Positions 40,231-52,803 of a stretch of 64,000 nt of DNA are shown here, piece by piece. Origin of the DNA: Myrica gale (lineage: Eukaryota > Streptophyta > Magnoliopsida > Fagales > Myricaceae); assembly GCA_963930655.1 (NCBI GenBank), contig OZ005605.1, positions 10,609,501 through 10,673,500 on the forward strand. Reading direction: 5' to 3'. Every line of letters starts with the position of its first letter. The stretch's first letter is position 1. A program made the position numbers and the translations under genes. The notes under the pieces are model-generated. The model saw nothing but the letters and a program-made list of their open reading frames with translations. It had not been told where the DNA came from and ran no database searches.

Positions 40231-41934
40231 TTACCACGTGGTCCCATTGATGACTGGGCAATGACTGTGCTGGCAATGGTGCCCGATGGAAGTGTTAGAA
40301 TTATCTGCCCTCGATAACGAAATAATTAATTCAGTCCTAATAACTCATATGAAATATAGTTTGGTGGAATGAATTAATTTTATGTAAATGAGCATATTTG
40401 CAATATTCTCAAATTTCAGGGGTCAATTACAATATGTTGATGGACTTGATTGTAATTAGTATAAGCCATAATTTTATTAGAAGAAGAGATCTCTAAGGAT
40501 CCTATGTCTCATGCTCTCTCTAGGATATCTCAAGGCTTATAAATATTACTGTTATATTCAAGGGGTTGATCATCAGAAGCAATTAGAGAAATACCAAAAA
40601 GAAAGAGTGACATAAATCCTTTAGGAGGCAACACAATTGAGTAGACATAGTTGGAGCCTTGGATTGGATCGTAAAGCTGCTTGAAGTTTGTGGATTCCTG
40701 AATTCTCGTACCACATAAAGTTGTTTATTATGCATCGCTAACATATGTCGATGTTGCAGCTCTCGATTAGGTGAACACCAGAGTTGGTTGATAAAGAAAT
40801 ACCCTTGCAACTTACTAATTACTCTAATTGATAATGCAACTTACTCCAAGCCGGAGACTATTACACCTCGAGCCCAGGTACCGTATGAGAGCCTTCAGAT
40901 GTGGTAAAGCCCCCTATTATGGCAGCAGCTGAGACACGCCTCATTAAGAGGTGTTCAACACAGACCCCGTCGATGATCAGTAGGCTAAATAGCACGGGAA
41001 TCGCTGCCCGTGTGCGGATGCGTATATCTGAAAGATTGCATGGGGGAGTGGGTTTGCATGTTAGCAGTAGCAGCAGAGTAGTGATTGACCTAGCTAAGCC
41101 AGAATCCATACCAGGAGTTAGATGCTCTTGGGGGCCGCCCGGTGTTAGTGCGTGAAATTGAGAGTATCAGACCACCCTCCGGGCTATGGACCGCGAGATA
41201 AAGGGGAAAGCTCTAGCTGAAGATAGATTGGGGGTAAAAGATAAAGGGGAGAAATCCTGATGGCAGCTATAATGTTGGAAACTTTGTTTGGCAGAAGTGG
41301 AATTTGTTTGTAGATGATTTTGATACATTTTGTTGTATGTGGTTGTTGCTTTTGGTTGTTGTAATGGACATTGGCACCATTTTGTTGTCTCTCTTCTTCC
41401 CATGTGTTATATATTATAAGATATGTGCTCAATTGTAGTTAAAAAATGTGGGAATAGGGTATTCTAGAGTTGGACAACCACTGTTTTGTTGGAAAGTGGC
41501 ATATGCTTTTATTTAGGACAGCCACTACTTTATTGACTTATACTAGAATATAAGTAGGTGATTTGGAATATATTGTCCATTTTGTGGTTGAAATAGAATG
41601 CCATATAAGCAGGTGATAGGAACCATTTTGTGGAATCTGTGTTGGAACATAATGTCAATTTTTTTGTGTCTACTCATTTGTGCAATATAAGTAGCTACGG
41701 TTGACACGTAATACCGAAGGAAATAAGCACAACCAGCAATTCATTAAACAAGAAGAAAGTACACATCCTTACAAAAATACACATCCTTATCATAATATAC
41801 ATCCTTACGATAATACAATATAACTACAAAAATACTATACAATCACGAACTAAGTGATCAATGAGCGAACAAAGAAACACCGGGCTGGTATCAATGTGCC
41901 ACAAAAGACAATTTAGAAGAATATAGAGACATTT
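40231..41934. other. Unassigned stretch with a GC-richer patch open on both strands
   Basis: 40293-40860 resembles an LTR (TGTTAGAATTATC start, CTTATAAATATTACTG TATA-like box near 40538), but no end or duplication was found. 40861-41155 is richer in G and C and is open in one plus frame and one minus frame for more than 80 codons each; I recognise neither. The plus reading is Arg/Ser-rich and the minus reading has a hydrophobic centre (AIPVLFSLLIIDGVCVEHLL). 41160-41934 is AT-rich and featureless. Confidence 0.35.
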
Positions 41935-44161
41935 TGTCATGCCCCAAACCTCAAAGGCTAGAGGGTGACGAACTTGCAAAAAATTATTAGACTTTTAATT
42001 TAAAACATATCTAATAATAAATGCGGAATAAACTTTATTTAAAAACTTCAATAAATATCTCTTAATAAAACTTAAAAACTCTTTTAGCACACAATGACAA
42101 ATCTAAACATGATTAGACTCATACTAGAGTCAAACATTTATTATAATAATCACTCAGCTACCCGCCCACGTGCCATCTAATCCTGCCTATCGACACGCTC
42201 CTGATCAACATCTGGAAATAAGGAAAACATTAGGGGTGAGTTTGACAACTCAGTAAGCAAAATCATTATGCTAGTGTATATCCCATGAGTCACACTGTAA
42301 TAGCAAGAGATAGAATATTTAAAATCTTTCTAAATTGTTGAAAGTTGTTTTTGACAATTTCAATAAAATATCTTTATCAATAAAACAGTTTTATCTATAT
42401 AACATACAACGATAGAAAATCAGTTTTATCTATATAAGAAAATCCCTTTTGCAATAACTGTGGGTCACGTTTACCCCCGTGACAGGGTTGTGCAGTTGCT
42501 ACCTAGTTTGAGAATCAGCCAAACTAAGCCAATACTATGGGTAGAATTCTTCCTGACTAAGGCTTGGCCAAGTCCAAGTGTGCGCTCGGTAAAAATCTAT
42601 AAAAGAAGTCACTCCATTTCCAGAATAGGTGCACTCAATAGGTTGCAATTGGTACCAATGTGATGTCTCTATAACTCTGGGTCTCAGGGTTTGAAAATAC
42701 ATAACATATCATAAAATAAACTTCACCTTGAACTTTGCATCTTTCTCCTCTTTTCAATAAATACATGTATAAATCTTGAATAACAATAAATACCAAAAGC
42801 TTTGATTTCAATCAATGAAAACATTATGTAAAATCATTGGACATAAAAATAGGCTCATATTTACACATTTCATGTTATATCTTTAGCAATTTTATCAAAA
42901 CGTAATGCACATAAAACTCCGAGAGTTTTCAATAAATCATGCAATTTCTCAAATATCATCTCGATCTTTTAGGAAAATCTAGCATAATAACTCCGCTTAC
43001 CTGGATCTTAGCACCTATCAATACAAAATTTAACGTATTATGATACGCTCAAACGAAAACACAAATGACACTCTAAATCTGTACGACATGATTAAATCTG
43101 AAATTCACTAGTCAGATTCTAAAATATATCTTACCTATCTCAGGTTTTCCAGAAATCCCCAAATTAACATATTCTTCCCTAAGATGTTAACTATACACCT
43201 GTAAAAGTTCAAATCAAGATACCACGTATAACCCCGTAAATAAAATAGACATTCACCTCTGTTCACGGAGTCAAACTATAGCCTGAAAATTCGGTACTCA
43301 TCATTTCCAAAATTCATAAAACTCTATTACGATATCCAAAAATCCCAAAATGTATACCAAAGATTTATATATGAGTTATAAAAATACTTGAAAAATTGCA
43401 TGCTGAAATTCGAATGCTGGCTATGTCATCCGGTTCAAAACTTCAATATGTATCAAAGGATCTTTCTCAAAAATTCTGATTTCTCTAAGCCTAAATATCG
43501 GATTTTCATAACCATACCAATACATCTCCAAAAAATTACGAAACTTTGACTCAATCCTCCTGCAGATGTCTATTACGCAATATCCAAAAAGCATAATTTT
43601 TAGATGTCTAAATTCGGCTAGCTATAAAAATATAATTCGATCCACTACTCAGATCAAGAACCTGAATTTTCTTGAACAAATCTTGAACCCAAATTTCAAT
43701 TACTCAAAGAAACCCATTAAAACTATTTCGAAAATCTTGAAATAATTAGGGATAGATCTAGACACTCTATGGTTTGATCTCTCATAAAAAGAATACAAAT
43801 ATAATATCAAGAATACGAAATACCTGAAGTTGCTTCAAGAAATTTCGTCTAGATTGTTGAAAGCAAGACAACCCTTTTTTTTCCCTCTTGATGGTGTAAA
43901 ATCGAGGTGTAAAAATTAAAACCAATTTGTAAATCTATATATAGACTCACACTAGTAATAGAGTCCCTTTTGAACTCTAAAATTTTTAAATTTTAAATAA
44001 TCATAAAATCTTTAAATTTTTTAAAAAGGTTTGGCTAGGTCAAAGATAAAAATGCAACTATTTTAAATGACTTAAACTCAAATTTTAAATTTAAAGAAGA
44101 CATTTCAAATATCAAATAAAAAATTCAAATTAATTTTAAAATAGAAATCTCGGGTGTTACA
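41935..44161 (-). mobile_element. Solo LTR, 2227 bp, TSD CATTT
   Basis: The plus strand starts TGTCATGCCCC and ends CTCGGGTGTTACA, flanked by CATTT (41930-41934 and 44162-44166). On the minus strand it reads TGTAACACCCGAGATTTC to GGGGCATGACA, the usual form of long gypsy (chromovirus) LTRs, so it is oriented minus. No internal region, PBS or PPT adjoins it. It splits an eroded minus-strand coding remnant. Confidence 0.88.
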
Positions 44162-44880
44162 CATTTCATGCCAATAACAAGTGCATGAAATGACTACACA
44201 GTGAAGTTATTGCCCATAATCTTGACCTCAACCTTCTATCTCTCCAGGTTAATCTCACACAGATATTCTGCAGCCATAACCTCAATTTTGGCTCGTTGTT
44301 CATTAGTCATTGCCTCATGGCTAATCGGTGTTGTGAACACATGACATATATCTGTTCTCGATGTTGCGCACTTGTGGCTTCCATGTTCTTATTTTGCTGT
44401 CGGAGCTGTCCCTGATTTGATTCCCAAAGAGTTTATTCACCACTCTTCTGCCCATGCATTGCTCGGAGTTTCCGAATCACCCTTCGTCCATATTGACACA
44501 TTTTTGGATCTCTCCATAAAAATAATTGCAGTGAATGACATCCTGCAATTAATTTACTATGTTAATCACCTAATAGGACAAATGCTTAAAGTAGAGTCAA
44601 CCTTATTTAACTCTAGTCAAAAAATCTGTACGACTCACGACAACACAAAAAAGGCACTAAATGTGGGGACCCGAATTAACCTTGTACGTCACACAACCTC
44701 AGAATCTTCTACCAAAATTTTAATCTGAGAAGGCAGTTGTTGAAAGTGCTCTCAATTTGCAAAAACATCTAGGGCCCTCCATTGAGGATTCACTTTGTAC
44801 ATTTCTAGAGCTACCACTGGTATATGATTCAGATATTTCAAAGGCTGAGGCTAAAACAAAACAAATTGACCCATTTTTTC
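44162..44880 (-). pseudogene. Unrecognised degenerate coding sequence
   Basis: Minus-strand reading shows blocks with normal protein composition: YLNHIPVVALEMYKVNPQWR near 44830, DVFAN, EHFQQLPSQIKILVEDSE near 44740, and EAMTNEQRAKIEVMAAEYLC, EINLER, KVEVKIMGNNFTV, SFHALVIGMK at 44310-44162. Internal stops separate them. The last block continues across the solo LTR at 41935-44161 (sequence left of 41934). It is probably part of a DNA transposon, but I cannot name the family. Confidence 0.45.
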
Positions 44881-45339
44881 CCGTGAAAATTAACAGAACA
44901 ATTGAACAATGAAACTAACTACAACAATAAACCCAACCAACAGAGCTTCACCTATTAGTAATCTCTAGCTAAGAAATCGGCAAGCTTGAGTAGCACAAAA
45001 TAAAAATGCATTCAATTCTGAGAAGGAGCTCGATGGGAGAACAAAAGGAGCTCAATGGGAGGGGATATGGAGGAGGAGGAAGACAGAGAAATATGCATAC
45101 CTTCAACTCTGAGAATGAGCTCAATGGGAGAGGTCGGATGGTTCCCGACGGGCTATGGAGGACAACTTTGGTGAATGGAGAGGACGGGGAGGACAACTTC
45201 GATAAATAAAAATGTTGGATCTAAAATATCAAACATACAGAGGTATTTCGAGAAAGACAGGTGGGCTTCCAGCATGTGCAACGCAATTTTATGTGTGAAT
45301 GATGTGAGAAGCAAAATTCTAAGATTTTTTATCACTCTT
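44881..45339. other. Unassigned, with GAGCTCRATGGGAGA repeats
   Basis: 45010-45180 repeats the words AATTCTGAGAA or AACTCTGAGAA and GAGCTCAATGGGAG three times at about 60-bp spacing. Two overlapping frames are open (Gly/Arg/Asn-rich) because of this. No gene is supported. Confidence 0.4.
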
Positions 45340-45537
45340 TGTAACGACCCAAGGACAAGCACTAGCTACATCTGTGCTTTGACTTCAAATGACTAGTCAA
45401 GGTTGCTCTTGAAGCCCCTTGGATCATTATAAAGCCCAGTTCAACCTAGTAAGGTCTTAATGTGGGACTTGGCCCTTATAGAACACATCTCTCATTCATT
45501 CTCATCTCTCACTCCATGTGGGATTCGGAGTATCACA
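45340..45537. mobile_element. LTR-like 198-bp unit
   Basis: The unit begins TGTAACGACCC, ends GAGTATCACA, and contains ATTATAAAGCCC and GTGGGACTTGG words common in plant LTRs. The 5-bp flanks (CTCTT left, ATCTC right) do not match, so it is not a clean solo LTR. CTCTT recurs right after 47069. Confidence 0.45.
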
Positions 45538-47069
45538 ATCTCCCCTCCTTAAATCCTTGATGTCCTCGTTAAGGATAAAAGTTAAAGTTATGAGCTTGTT
45601 TTGAGGATATTGATGTTGATCTTAGTTTAGGCTTGAATATTGTATGAGTTTGGGTTTTAGGCTTGAATTGTGTTAATAAAAAAAATTGAGGTGATTTTGT
45701 ATGATCAGAGTGCGCAGCAGAAGAATGAATGATTTGTGATTTAGTTTGTTAATGGATTTATTTTTTGTGGAAGGTGCCGCAAATTTCGGGGACGAAATTT
45801 CTTTAAGGATAGTAGATTGTTATACCCCGTCCCGAAAAAGGTGTAAGTGAATAATTCGAATTTTAAACGAAGAGATAAGGCTTAATCCTATGTTTGATTT
45901 TTGGATAGAGGTTGAATCTTATTTTTGAATTTAAAGGTGCTGATATGAAGATGTGATCTATATTTGAATTTAAAGGTTTGAATATAGATTTGATCTTGGG
46001 TTTGAATTTAAAAGTTAGAATATGGATAAAGATTATTCTAATATTTGAATTTAAAAGATATGGATAAAGATCTTATGTTTGAATTTAAAAGTGATGGATA
46101 GAGGTATGTTTGAATTTTAAATTGGCAGAGAATGTATATTGGAGACCAAAATTTAGATTAATGTGGTGCTACTAGGTTCCAAGAGATTGTTCGGCAATTA
46201 TTGGAGAAGTTTTAAGAATTGATTAAGCGTTCGAGGTAAGTGGTTCTTCAATGGAATTCTAAATGTGCACCATATTTTATATGGTTTTGATGTATTATTT
46301 GGGGAACTTAACAAATTTTGGGTAAAATGAGATTATCGAGATTTTGTGAAACTCAATTGAAATATTTATGACTTGTTTTGGTGAGAATGCTGTGAAAATT
46401 ATCCTTGCGCTAGTGATATATCTCTATGGTCTTTGTGGCCAATTTATCCTTGTAGTCTGTGTGGCCAATTTGATACCCCTCGTGGTATTTGGAGGTCTTT
46501 GTGGCATGGAGGTCTATGTGGCCTAATATTTGGAGGTCTTTGTGGCCTGGAGGTCTGTGTGACTATTGATGATTTCCCTATATTGCGTGGCTTTGGATAT
46601 TTTTGTTACAAACTTGTATTTTGGATTCGATATGGCTCACAATGTTTTATTCTGGATTTCGGTTATTGTGATAAAATTGTCTTTTCTCCAACCACTATTG
46701 ACCTACTACTTACTGAGCTAGTCGTTGCTCACCCCTTATTCTCATATTTTTCAGAGTTGGCAGAATTAGAGAAGTTTGAGGAGATTCAGATAGATTTGTA
46801 TTTCAAAGGCACTTTTTGCAAGAGTACTTTTGGAGATTAATGTTGGGAAATTCGATGTTGTATGATTTTGGGAGATCTTCATCGATATTAGAAATATTAT
46901 ATATGCTAATGTAAATTTTAGGGCTCGGATTGATATTTTTGGACTTTTTATGGTGTATGGATATTTTACTAAGGTTGTATAAAATTAGTTTTGAAAATCT
47001 TTCCATGGTGAAAAAGCCTTATTTTATAAGAAAATCTTTCCGTATAGAGTTTGGGCTCAGAGAGTTACA
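45538..47069 (+). mobile_element. Ty3/gypsy 3' remnant: pol end and 3' LTR
   Basis: AAATTTCGGGGACGAAATTT then CTTTAAGGATAGTAGAT (about 45781-45817) is the stereotyped end of chromovirus pol with its polypurine tract. The LTR follows from TGTTATACCCCGTCCCG (45818) to CAGAGAGTTACA (47069), 1252 bp. Inside the LTR near 46430-46560 the word GGTCTTTGTGGCC is repeated several times, which opens a 135-codon frame that is not a gene. The rest of the element is missing. Confidence 0.7.
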
Positions 47070-47582
47070 CTCTTAGCCTTAGCAAAATGATAAATGGTCG
47101 TTCAACAACATTTATGAGGTTTAGGGAAGGTCTTAAATAGGACTATAAGAAAGCTAGCCGTTATAGGTCGATCAGTCAAAAATTTTGTTGTATTGGTCGA
47201 CCGCCTAAATCATTTGGTTGAGCGTTGCAGCTTACTGTTATCTCAATGGTCAAAAAGTCAGAACAACTCTTTTTGAAAACAGTACCCGGTCGACCTCTAC
47301 ATTTTAACTCACCACCTAGTTCATTCAAAATAATGATTTTGACCTTTTTGAAAACCAAATTTTGAAGATAAATACCCATAAGTATAAATAAGGTTTTGCC
47401 GTTGGAGTGGGGATAATTTAAAGCCACTAAAAACATATTTTGATATTCCAAACAAGTGATAAAATAGTTTATGCACATTTTGAAGAAATATGCAAGTGTG
47501 CGGTTCAAATCCTTATTAAAGATAAAGTCTAGAGTTACAAACATTACCCTAGTAACTTGAGTCTTCATTTTTAGAGTAATTT
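47070..47582 (-). mobile_element. SIRE-like LTR fragment with GGTCGACC words
   Basis: Short palindromes GGTCGACC and relatives recur (47163, 47198, 47290), the style of repeat seen in the SIRE-like LTRs of this window. The stretch adjoins the duplicated LTR pieces at 47583. The open frame at 47586-47176 has no recognised domain. Confidence 0.4.
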
Positions 47583-49385
47583 CCATTGAATTGAATGTTT
47601 CTTGTTCGTTTCGTGCTCATTTTGGATCTTCTTGGCTTATCACCTCAATTACTTCTATTGTTATCATCAAGACATCGATTGTGACTAAAAGAGAACTGTT
47701 TTATTGAATCGTTGGAGAGGTACCCTAGTTATTTTAAATGCCAAATGATGAGCTGACTTCATTTAAGGAAAAACAACAAAATTGCAGTCTGTGTAGACAA
47801 ATAATCGGCATATATCGAGACCATTAATATTGTCTGAAATTTTGCTCTCAGGTGTCAACACTATCTTCACATGGGTTGACACAATCAAAGTTGGTCTCGG
47901 CTATTAATGGCATGTATCGATACTATCTTCACATGTGTCGACACCATCAAAACCGCTCTCAAGTGTTAGTGGCATGTGTTGACACCATCAAAACAGCTCT
48001 CAAGTGGTAGTGGTATGTGTCAACATTATCTTCATGTGTGTTGACACCATCAACGATAGAGAAATTTTTCAGCAACTTGAACATGTCCTTTTTCATTTCA
48101 AAACAATTTTAAATGCCTACAATAAAACATAGGAGTACTTTAGCTTACACAATGGTAGTATGAACTATTTAGGACCTATTAGAGGGATAGGTATTCAATC
48201 CTTTTGGAAAAATGATTTCAGTAAATGTGGATTGACAAAGCTGAGTTCTAAAATCCTTCAAAGCGTATAAAGTTTGTTATCATTAAAATCAAAAGGTATT
48301 GTTCAGGGTGCAACCTTGTGCTAACACTTCTTATTCTTTAGGAGTAAGTCATGCACATCAAGGAGTAAGCTTTGAGAGGTAAGGTTAGTTAGCGAATATG
48401 ATTTATGTTGAAAGGGGTTAAAGATAGTGCTTGCATGCATGTTTGTTTAGTTGTAGAGAAGATAATTTTCCATTGAATTGAATGTGTCATGTTCGTTTCG
48501 TGCTCATTTTGGATCTTCTTGGCTTATCACCTCAATTATTTCTATTGTTATCATTAAGACATGATTGTGACTAAAAGAGAACTGCTTTGTTGAATCGTTG
48601 GAGAGGTACCCTAGACATTTTAAATGCCAAATGATGAGCTGATTCCTTTAAGGAAAAACAGCAAAATTGCAGTATGTGTTGACAGATAATCGGCATATGT
48701 CGAGACCATTATTCTTGTCTGAAATTTAGCTCTCAGGTGTCTTTGGTGTCAACACTATCTTCACATGTGTTGACACAATCAAAGCTAGTCTCGACTATCA
48801 ATGGCATGTATCGACACTATCTTCAGATGTGTAGACACCATCAAAACAGCTCTCAAGTGTTAGTGGCATGTGTTGACACTATCTTCACATGTGCCGACAC
48901 CATCAAAACAACTCTCAAGTGGCAGTGGTATGTGTCAACATTATCTTCACGTGTGTTGACACCATCAACGATAGAGAAATTTTTCAGCAGCTTGAACATT
49001 TCCTTTTTCATTTCAAAACAATTTTAAATACCTACAATGAAACATAGGAGTACTTTAGCTTACACAATGGTAGTATGAACTATTTAGGACCTATTAGAGA
49101 GATAGGTATTCAATCCTTTTGGAAAAATGATTTCAGTAAATGTGGATTGACAAAGCTGAGTTATAAAATCCTTCAAAGCGTATAAAGTTTGTTATCATTA
49201 AAATCAAAAGGTATTGTTCAGGGTGCAACCTTGTGCTAACACTTCTTATTCTTTAGGAGTTAGTCATGCACATCAAGGAGTAAGCTTAGAGAGGTAAGGT
49301 TAGTTAGAGATTATTATTTATGTTGAAAGGGGTTAAAGATAGTGCTTGCATGCATGTTTGTTTAGTTGTATAGAAGATAAATTTC
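47583..49385 (-). repeat. Tandem duplication (about 887 bp) of SIRE-like LTR piece plus flank
   Basis: CCATTGAATTGAATG starts at 47583 and at 48470, and a related word ends the second unit near 49385. Each unit carries GTGTYGACACCATCAAA repeats, then the start of a minus-strand LTR (inverse reading TGTTAGCACAAGGTTGCACC at about 48333 and 49243), then about 135 bp of shared flank. Because the flank is duplicated too, this is a segmental duplication, not two separate insertions. The plus open frame 48737-49027 is an artefact. Confidence 0.8.
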
Positions 49386-51602
49386 CATTGAATGGAATAG
49401 TTGGACAAATAATTTGATGCATGTTGAGATCATTGAGATTGAAGGAAAAAAACAATTGAGTCCCTTGGTGTTAGGAGCTCACTGGTTGATGATATGTTTC
49501 TCTTTAATTACTTTTCTCTTATGATCTTGAATTATTAAGCCTAGATGATGTGTACTTGGATCAAATCTGGCATCTTTTACTACTTTTGTGATGAATATGT
49601 GAATTATAGTGCATGCAATGATATTTTAGTGACCTAAAGCTTGTTGCATGTTGTCTTTGAACAATTATTTGCTAGTTGAAGTAAAAGGTTAATATTTTTT
49701 GAGAAATGGTAGATCTAAAGGATTGTGATAAAGAATAACATGTTAAATGAAACTAGCCAGTAGTCCATCAAATGATAGAGTGAATTGCCAATTGGAATTC
49801 AAGGCTTTCGTGATTTTAACCGAAAGGACATTACGAATGTTAGGGGGAACTATAACTGAGTTTGTTTAAGAGGATGGTGAAGAAAGAGCGGGATTCAAGT
49901 AGTTTTAGAGTTTTGGGGAGTGATTGAGTTAGAATATTGCATGTTTAGTACCTCTAAAACTAATATATATATATATATAAATTATTTAATGTTTTAAATA
50001 TTACTTTTAGATGGAAAGATGGTTAAGAGGTATAAATATAAGTTGTGCATTTAATTGTTGAATTTATATGACTTTAGATTTAATTTATTGCACAAGCATT
50101 TTTTCCCATCTTTAGCTTGCATGTGCTTAACTCATACTTTGTCTAGATACATTCTAAAATCATTAATTTTATCATTTGCACTATAATTATTAGCATTTAA
50201 ATTATTTTATGAATTTAATTTCATCATATCATGCTATGAATTAATTAAGTATTTTTGTGCAGGGACATAAAATTAATTACTTTTTGGACTCACAGACAAC
50301 AAGAGCAGTGTGAGGCACATGGCAGAACAAGAGGGATTCATTAATAACAGTGCTCCAATTCAATGAAGAAAGGAGAGACACTGAAATCTTAGCCATCCAT
50401 CTCTCTTTTAACTCTCATTTTCTTTTTAACCTAGCAAACCCTACATCTTATTCTTCTCCTCCCTACTTTTTCTAACCTAGCTTCATTTTCCCTATTTTCT
50501 CTCTCTCCAATTTTCTTCTCTCCTTGGTAGACACTTCTCCCCATCTTTTCTCTCTCTATTATTTTTATTTTCTTCTCTCTTTGCCGCACAAACACTTTTT
50601 CGCTCCTAATTTTTCTCTCTATTTGTCTCTCCTTTGTTTTAACGTAGCTGCACCTTCCCTATAGATTCTTTTTTTTTTTCTTTCTTCCATTTATCTTTCT
50701 CTTTGTCCAAACCCTACTTTCTCTCCACTATTTTATATTTACTTTATTCTCTCTCTCTTCGCCCTTAGTTTTCTCCCTTAGCCGATACTCTCACATCTTT
50801 CTCTTCTCCAATTTCGTCTCTTTGGTCGTTTCTCTACTCTCTCTCTTCATTATTTTCTGTTTTTAGATTAGTTTCTTATATGCTTGTATATTCTAATGTC
50901 TTGTATTTAATTCCTAGGATTTATATTTAAGTTTCTTGCTCCTTAATTTTTTGTAATTTCTATTTCAATTCTGGACTATGTTCTTCTTCTTTTTTTCTAA
51001 CTTGAATCTTGGATTGTAATAAGACAATATTTTTTAATCCAAGAATCTTGTGCTCTTTTTACTCGAAGAAATCAAACCTTTATTTCAGTCTAACTTGATT
51101 CCTAGACACTAGTTTTTATTTCTTGTCATTTAAAGGGGCGTTTGTTTGCCCAATATTTCAAGGGCCTGAAATTTCAAGCAAGACAAACATACTCTAAAAT
51201 TTCCAACATCTACACATACACACTCCAAACTTTTCACAAACCCCAATAAATCTAGATATCCAAAAGATTCTCAAAATTGTGGAAATATTGCCAAAATTTT
51301 GGCAAACAAACGCCAACTTAATTTACGTCATTTACTTTTCGTCATTTAATTTTTGTCCTTTACTTATTGTTATTTATTTTCTGTCATTTAATTTTCGTCA
51401 TTTACTTTAATGCATGTTATATTCTTAGTTTACATTTTGTATTGTTTTAATTTCATTTCAAACTATCAAAAATCTAAAAATATGAATTTGAACTGTGTTT
51501 AGTAAACGTTTTTATATTCTCCTTGTTTTTTTACCCGAGTTTGAAATTAACCTGTTTTTCCTAAGAAGACGATCTGGCCATTTGGGCTAATTATTACACA
51601 AC
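49386..51602 (+). other. Probable gypsy LTR-type sequence, borders unknown
   Basis: A TA run lies near 49962-49980. The end ACCCGAGTTTGAAATTAACC and GAAGACGATCTGGCCATTTG (near 51534-51582) resembles the closing motif of Athila/Tat-type gypsy LTRs. CT-rich DNA fills 50400-50850. The words TTTTCGTCATTTA recur around 51340-51400. A short inverted pair (AAATTTC.. and TTGGCAAACAAACGCC, about 51130-51320) may be a MITE. No coding region. Confidence 0.3.
51130..51320. mobile_element. Small inverted-repeat element (MITE candidate)
   Basis: Left end GGGGCGTTTGTTTGCC (51135) and right end GGCAAACAAACGCC (51300-51313) are inverted repeats of about 13 bases around AT-rich DNA. The flanking bases differ (TAAA left, AACTTAA right), so the superfamily is uncertain. 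About 180 bp. Confidence 0.6.
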
Positions 51603-52089
51603 ATAACTCTTATGGGTGTAAGTATGGCCCTGCCTCTGAAGGAGCTTCGGCACTAATTCCGTCACCGATTCTGGGAAGCTAACGTCCGACCCTTCAAGGA
51701 ACCAGAACCGGAGGTAGATTTGGAGTTTTTTTGGAACCAGAACCGGAAGCGGAAGTTTCTGCCGGTTCAACGAAAAACCGGTTCTAGATGTTTTTTTTAT
51801 ATTTTTAATTAAATAATAAAATGTTATCCTTCTATTTTAATCAGAATGACGTCATTTAGTTGGTCTTTTTTGAAGAAAAAAATAATACCGTGGATCAAAA
51901 TTTGTCGTTTTGATCTACAGTGATAGAAACCCTAATTCCCTTCCCCCTTCCCCCCTCAGTCCTCACTCCGCAACTCTCTCTCTGTTCTTCATGTGCGTTT
52001 GCCATTACTCTCTCTCTTCACTTACAGTCTCTATCTCTCTCTGCTGACTGCTGAGCTCTGTCTTCTCCGGCAAGTGCAACGGTCAACCT

Positions 52090-52262
52090 CCATCGTTTTT
52101 GGGTTGTTTCTCTCTCTCTCTATATGTCTGTATGTCTCTCTTTTTCTCTCTCTAGTCTGTCTCTACTCTCCATCTCTCTGTCTCTCTATGTCTCCTTCTC
52201 TCTGTCTCTCTATGTCTCCATCTCTCTGTCTCTATCTCTTTATCTCTCTCTCTATTTCAAAT
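52090..52262 (+). repeat. CT-rich microsatellite-like leader of hAT
   Basis: TCTCTCTGTCTCTCTATGTC recurs three times at 52160-52250 within a longer CT-rich stretch that starts near 51970. The small hAT has the same kind of stretch at 37685-37745. The open frames 51993-52268 and 52124-52312 are artefacts. Confidence 0.85.
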
Positions 52263-52803
52263 TTTTAACAGATATGTTCAAGGCTTTAGTTAGAAAATGT
52301 GAATTGTTGTGATTCTTATGAACCTGTTGCATTAAAGCTATGTTAACATATTGTGAGTCATTTGGCTAACTATATAAATATTAGATTCATATTCATTATG
52401 CATCAATATTAGATATTTTATGATTTATAGCTAACTGTTACAACTTTGATTTCGCTGTCATTGTGAACCGATGAGGCTGTGATCATGGCTAACTGTTATA
52501 TTGTTAAATGTTATAATGCATTCATTTGTCAACTTCTTCCCTTTCTCCAATTAACTATTTCAAGATCTTAAGTTGATTGCATTGAATGCAGAGCTATGCT
52601 AAGGGACTTATTGATGGAAATTAAAGTCATGAATAACAACAGCAGCCTTGTTAGTGAATTTGTTATGTGAATTGTTTAGTTTTTTTTGCATCCTGTTCAT
52701 TTTTTTGTTGTCTTTAATTTGGGTTAAGTTGGTAGAATGAGTTATCTTAGGGTTTTGCATTGTTTCTTTCTTTCAGATATATCGTTAAACTCCAATTGCA
52801 TTT

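Noticed and set aside
46433-46840. 135-codon plus frame rich in Gly, Cys and Trp
   Set aside because: Lies inside a gypsy LTR and is generated by repeated GGTCTTTGTGGCC words; no domain.
48737-49027. 96-codon plus frame with repeated STLSSHVLT words
   Set aside because: Translation of the GTGTCGACAC-type LTR repeats within the 887-bp duplication.
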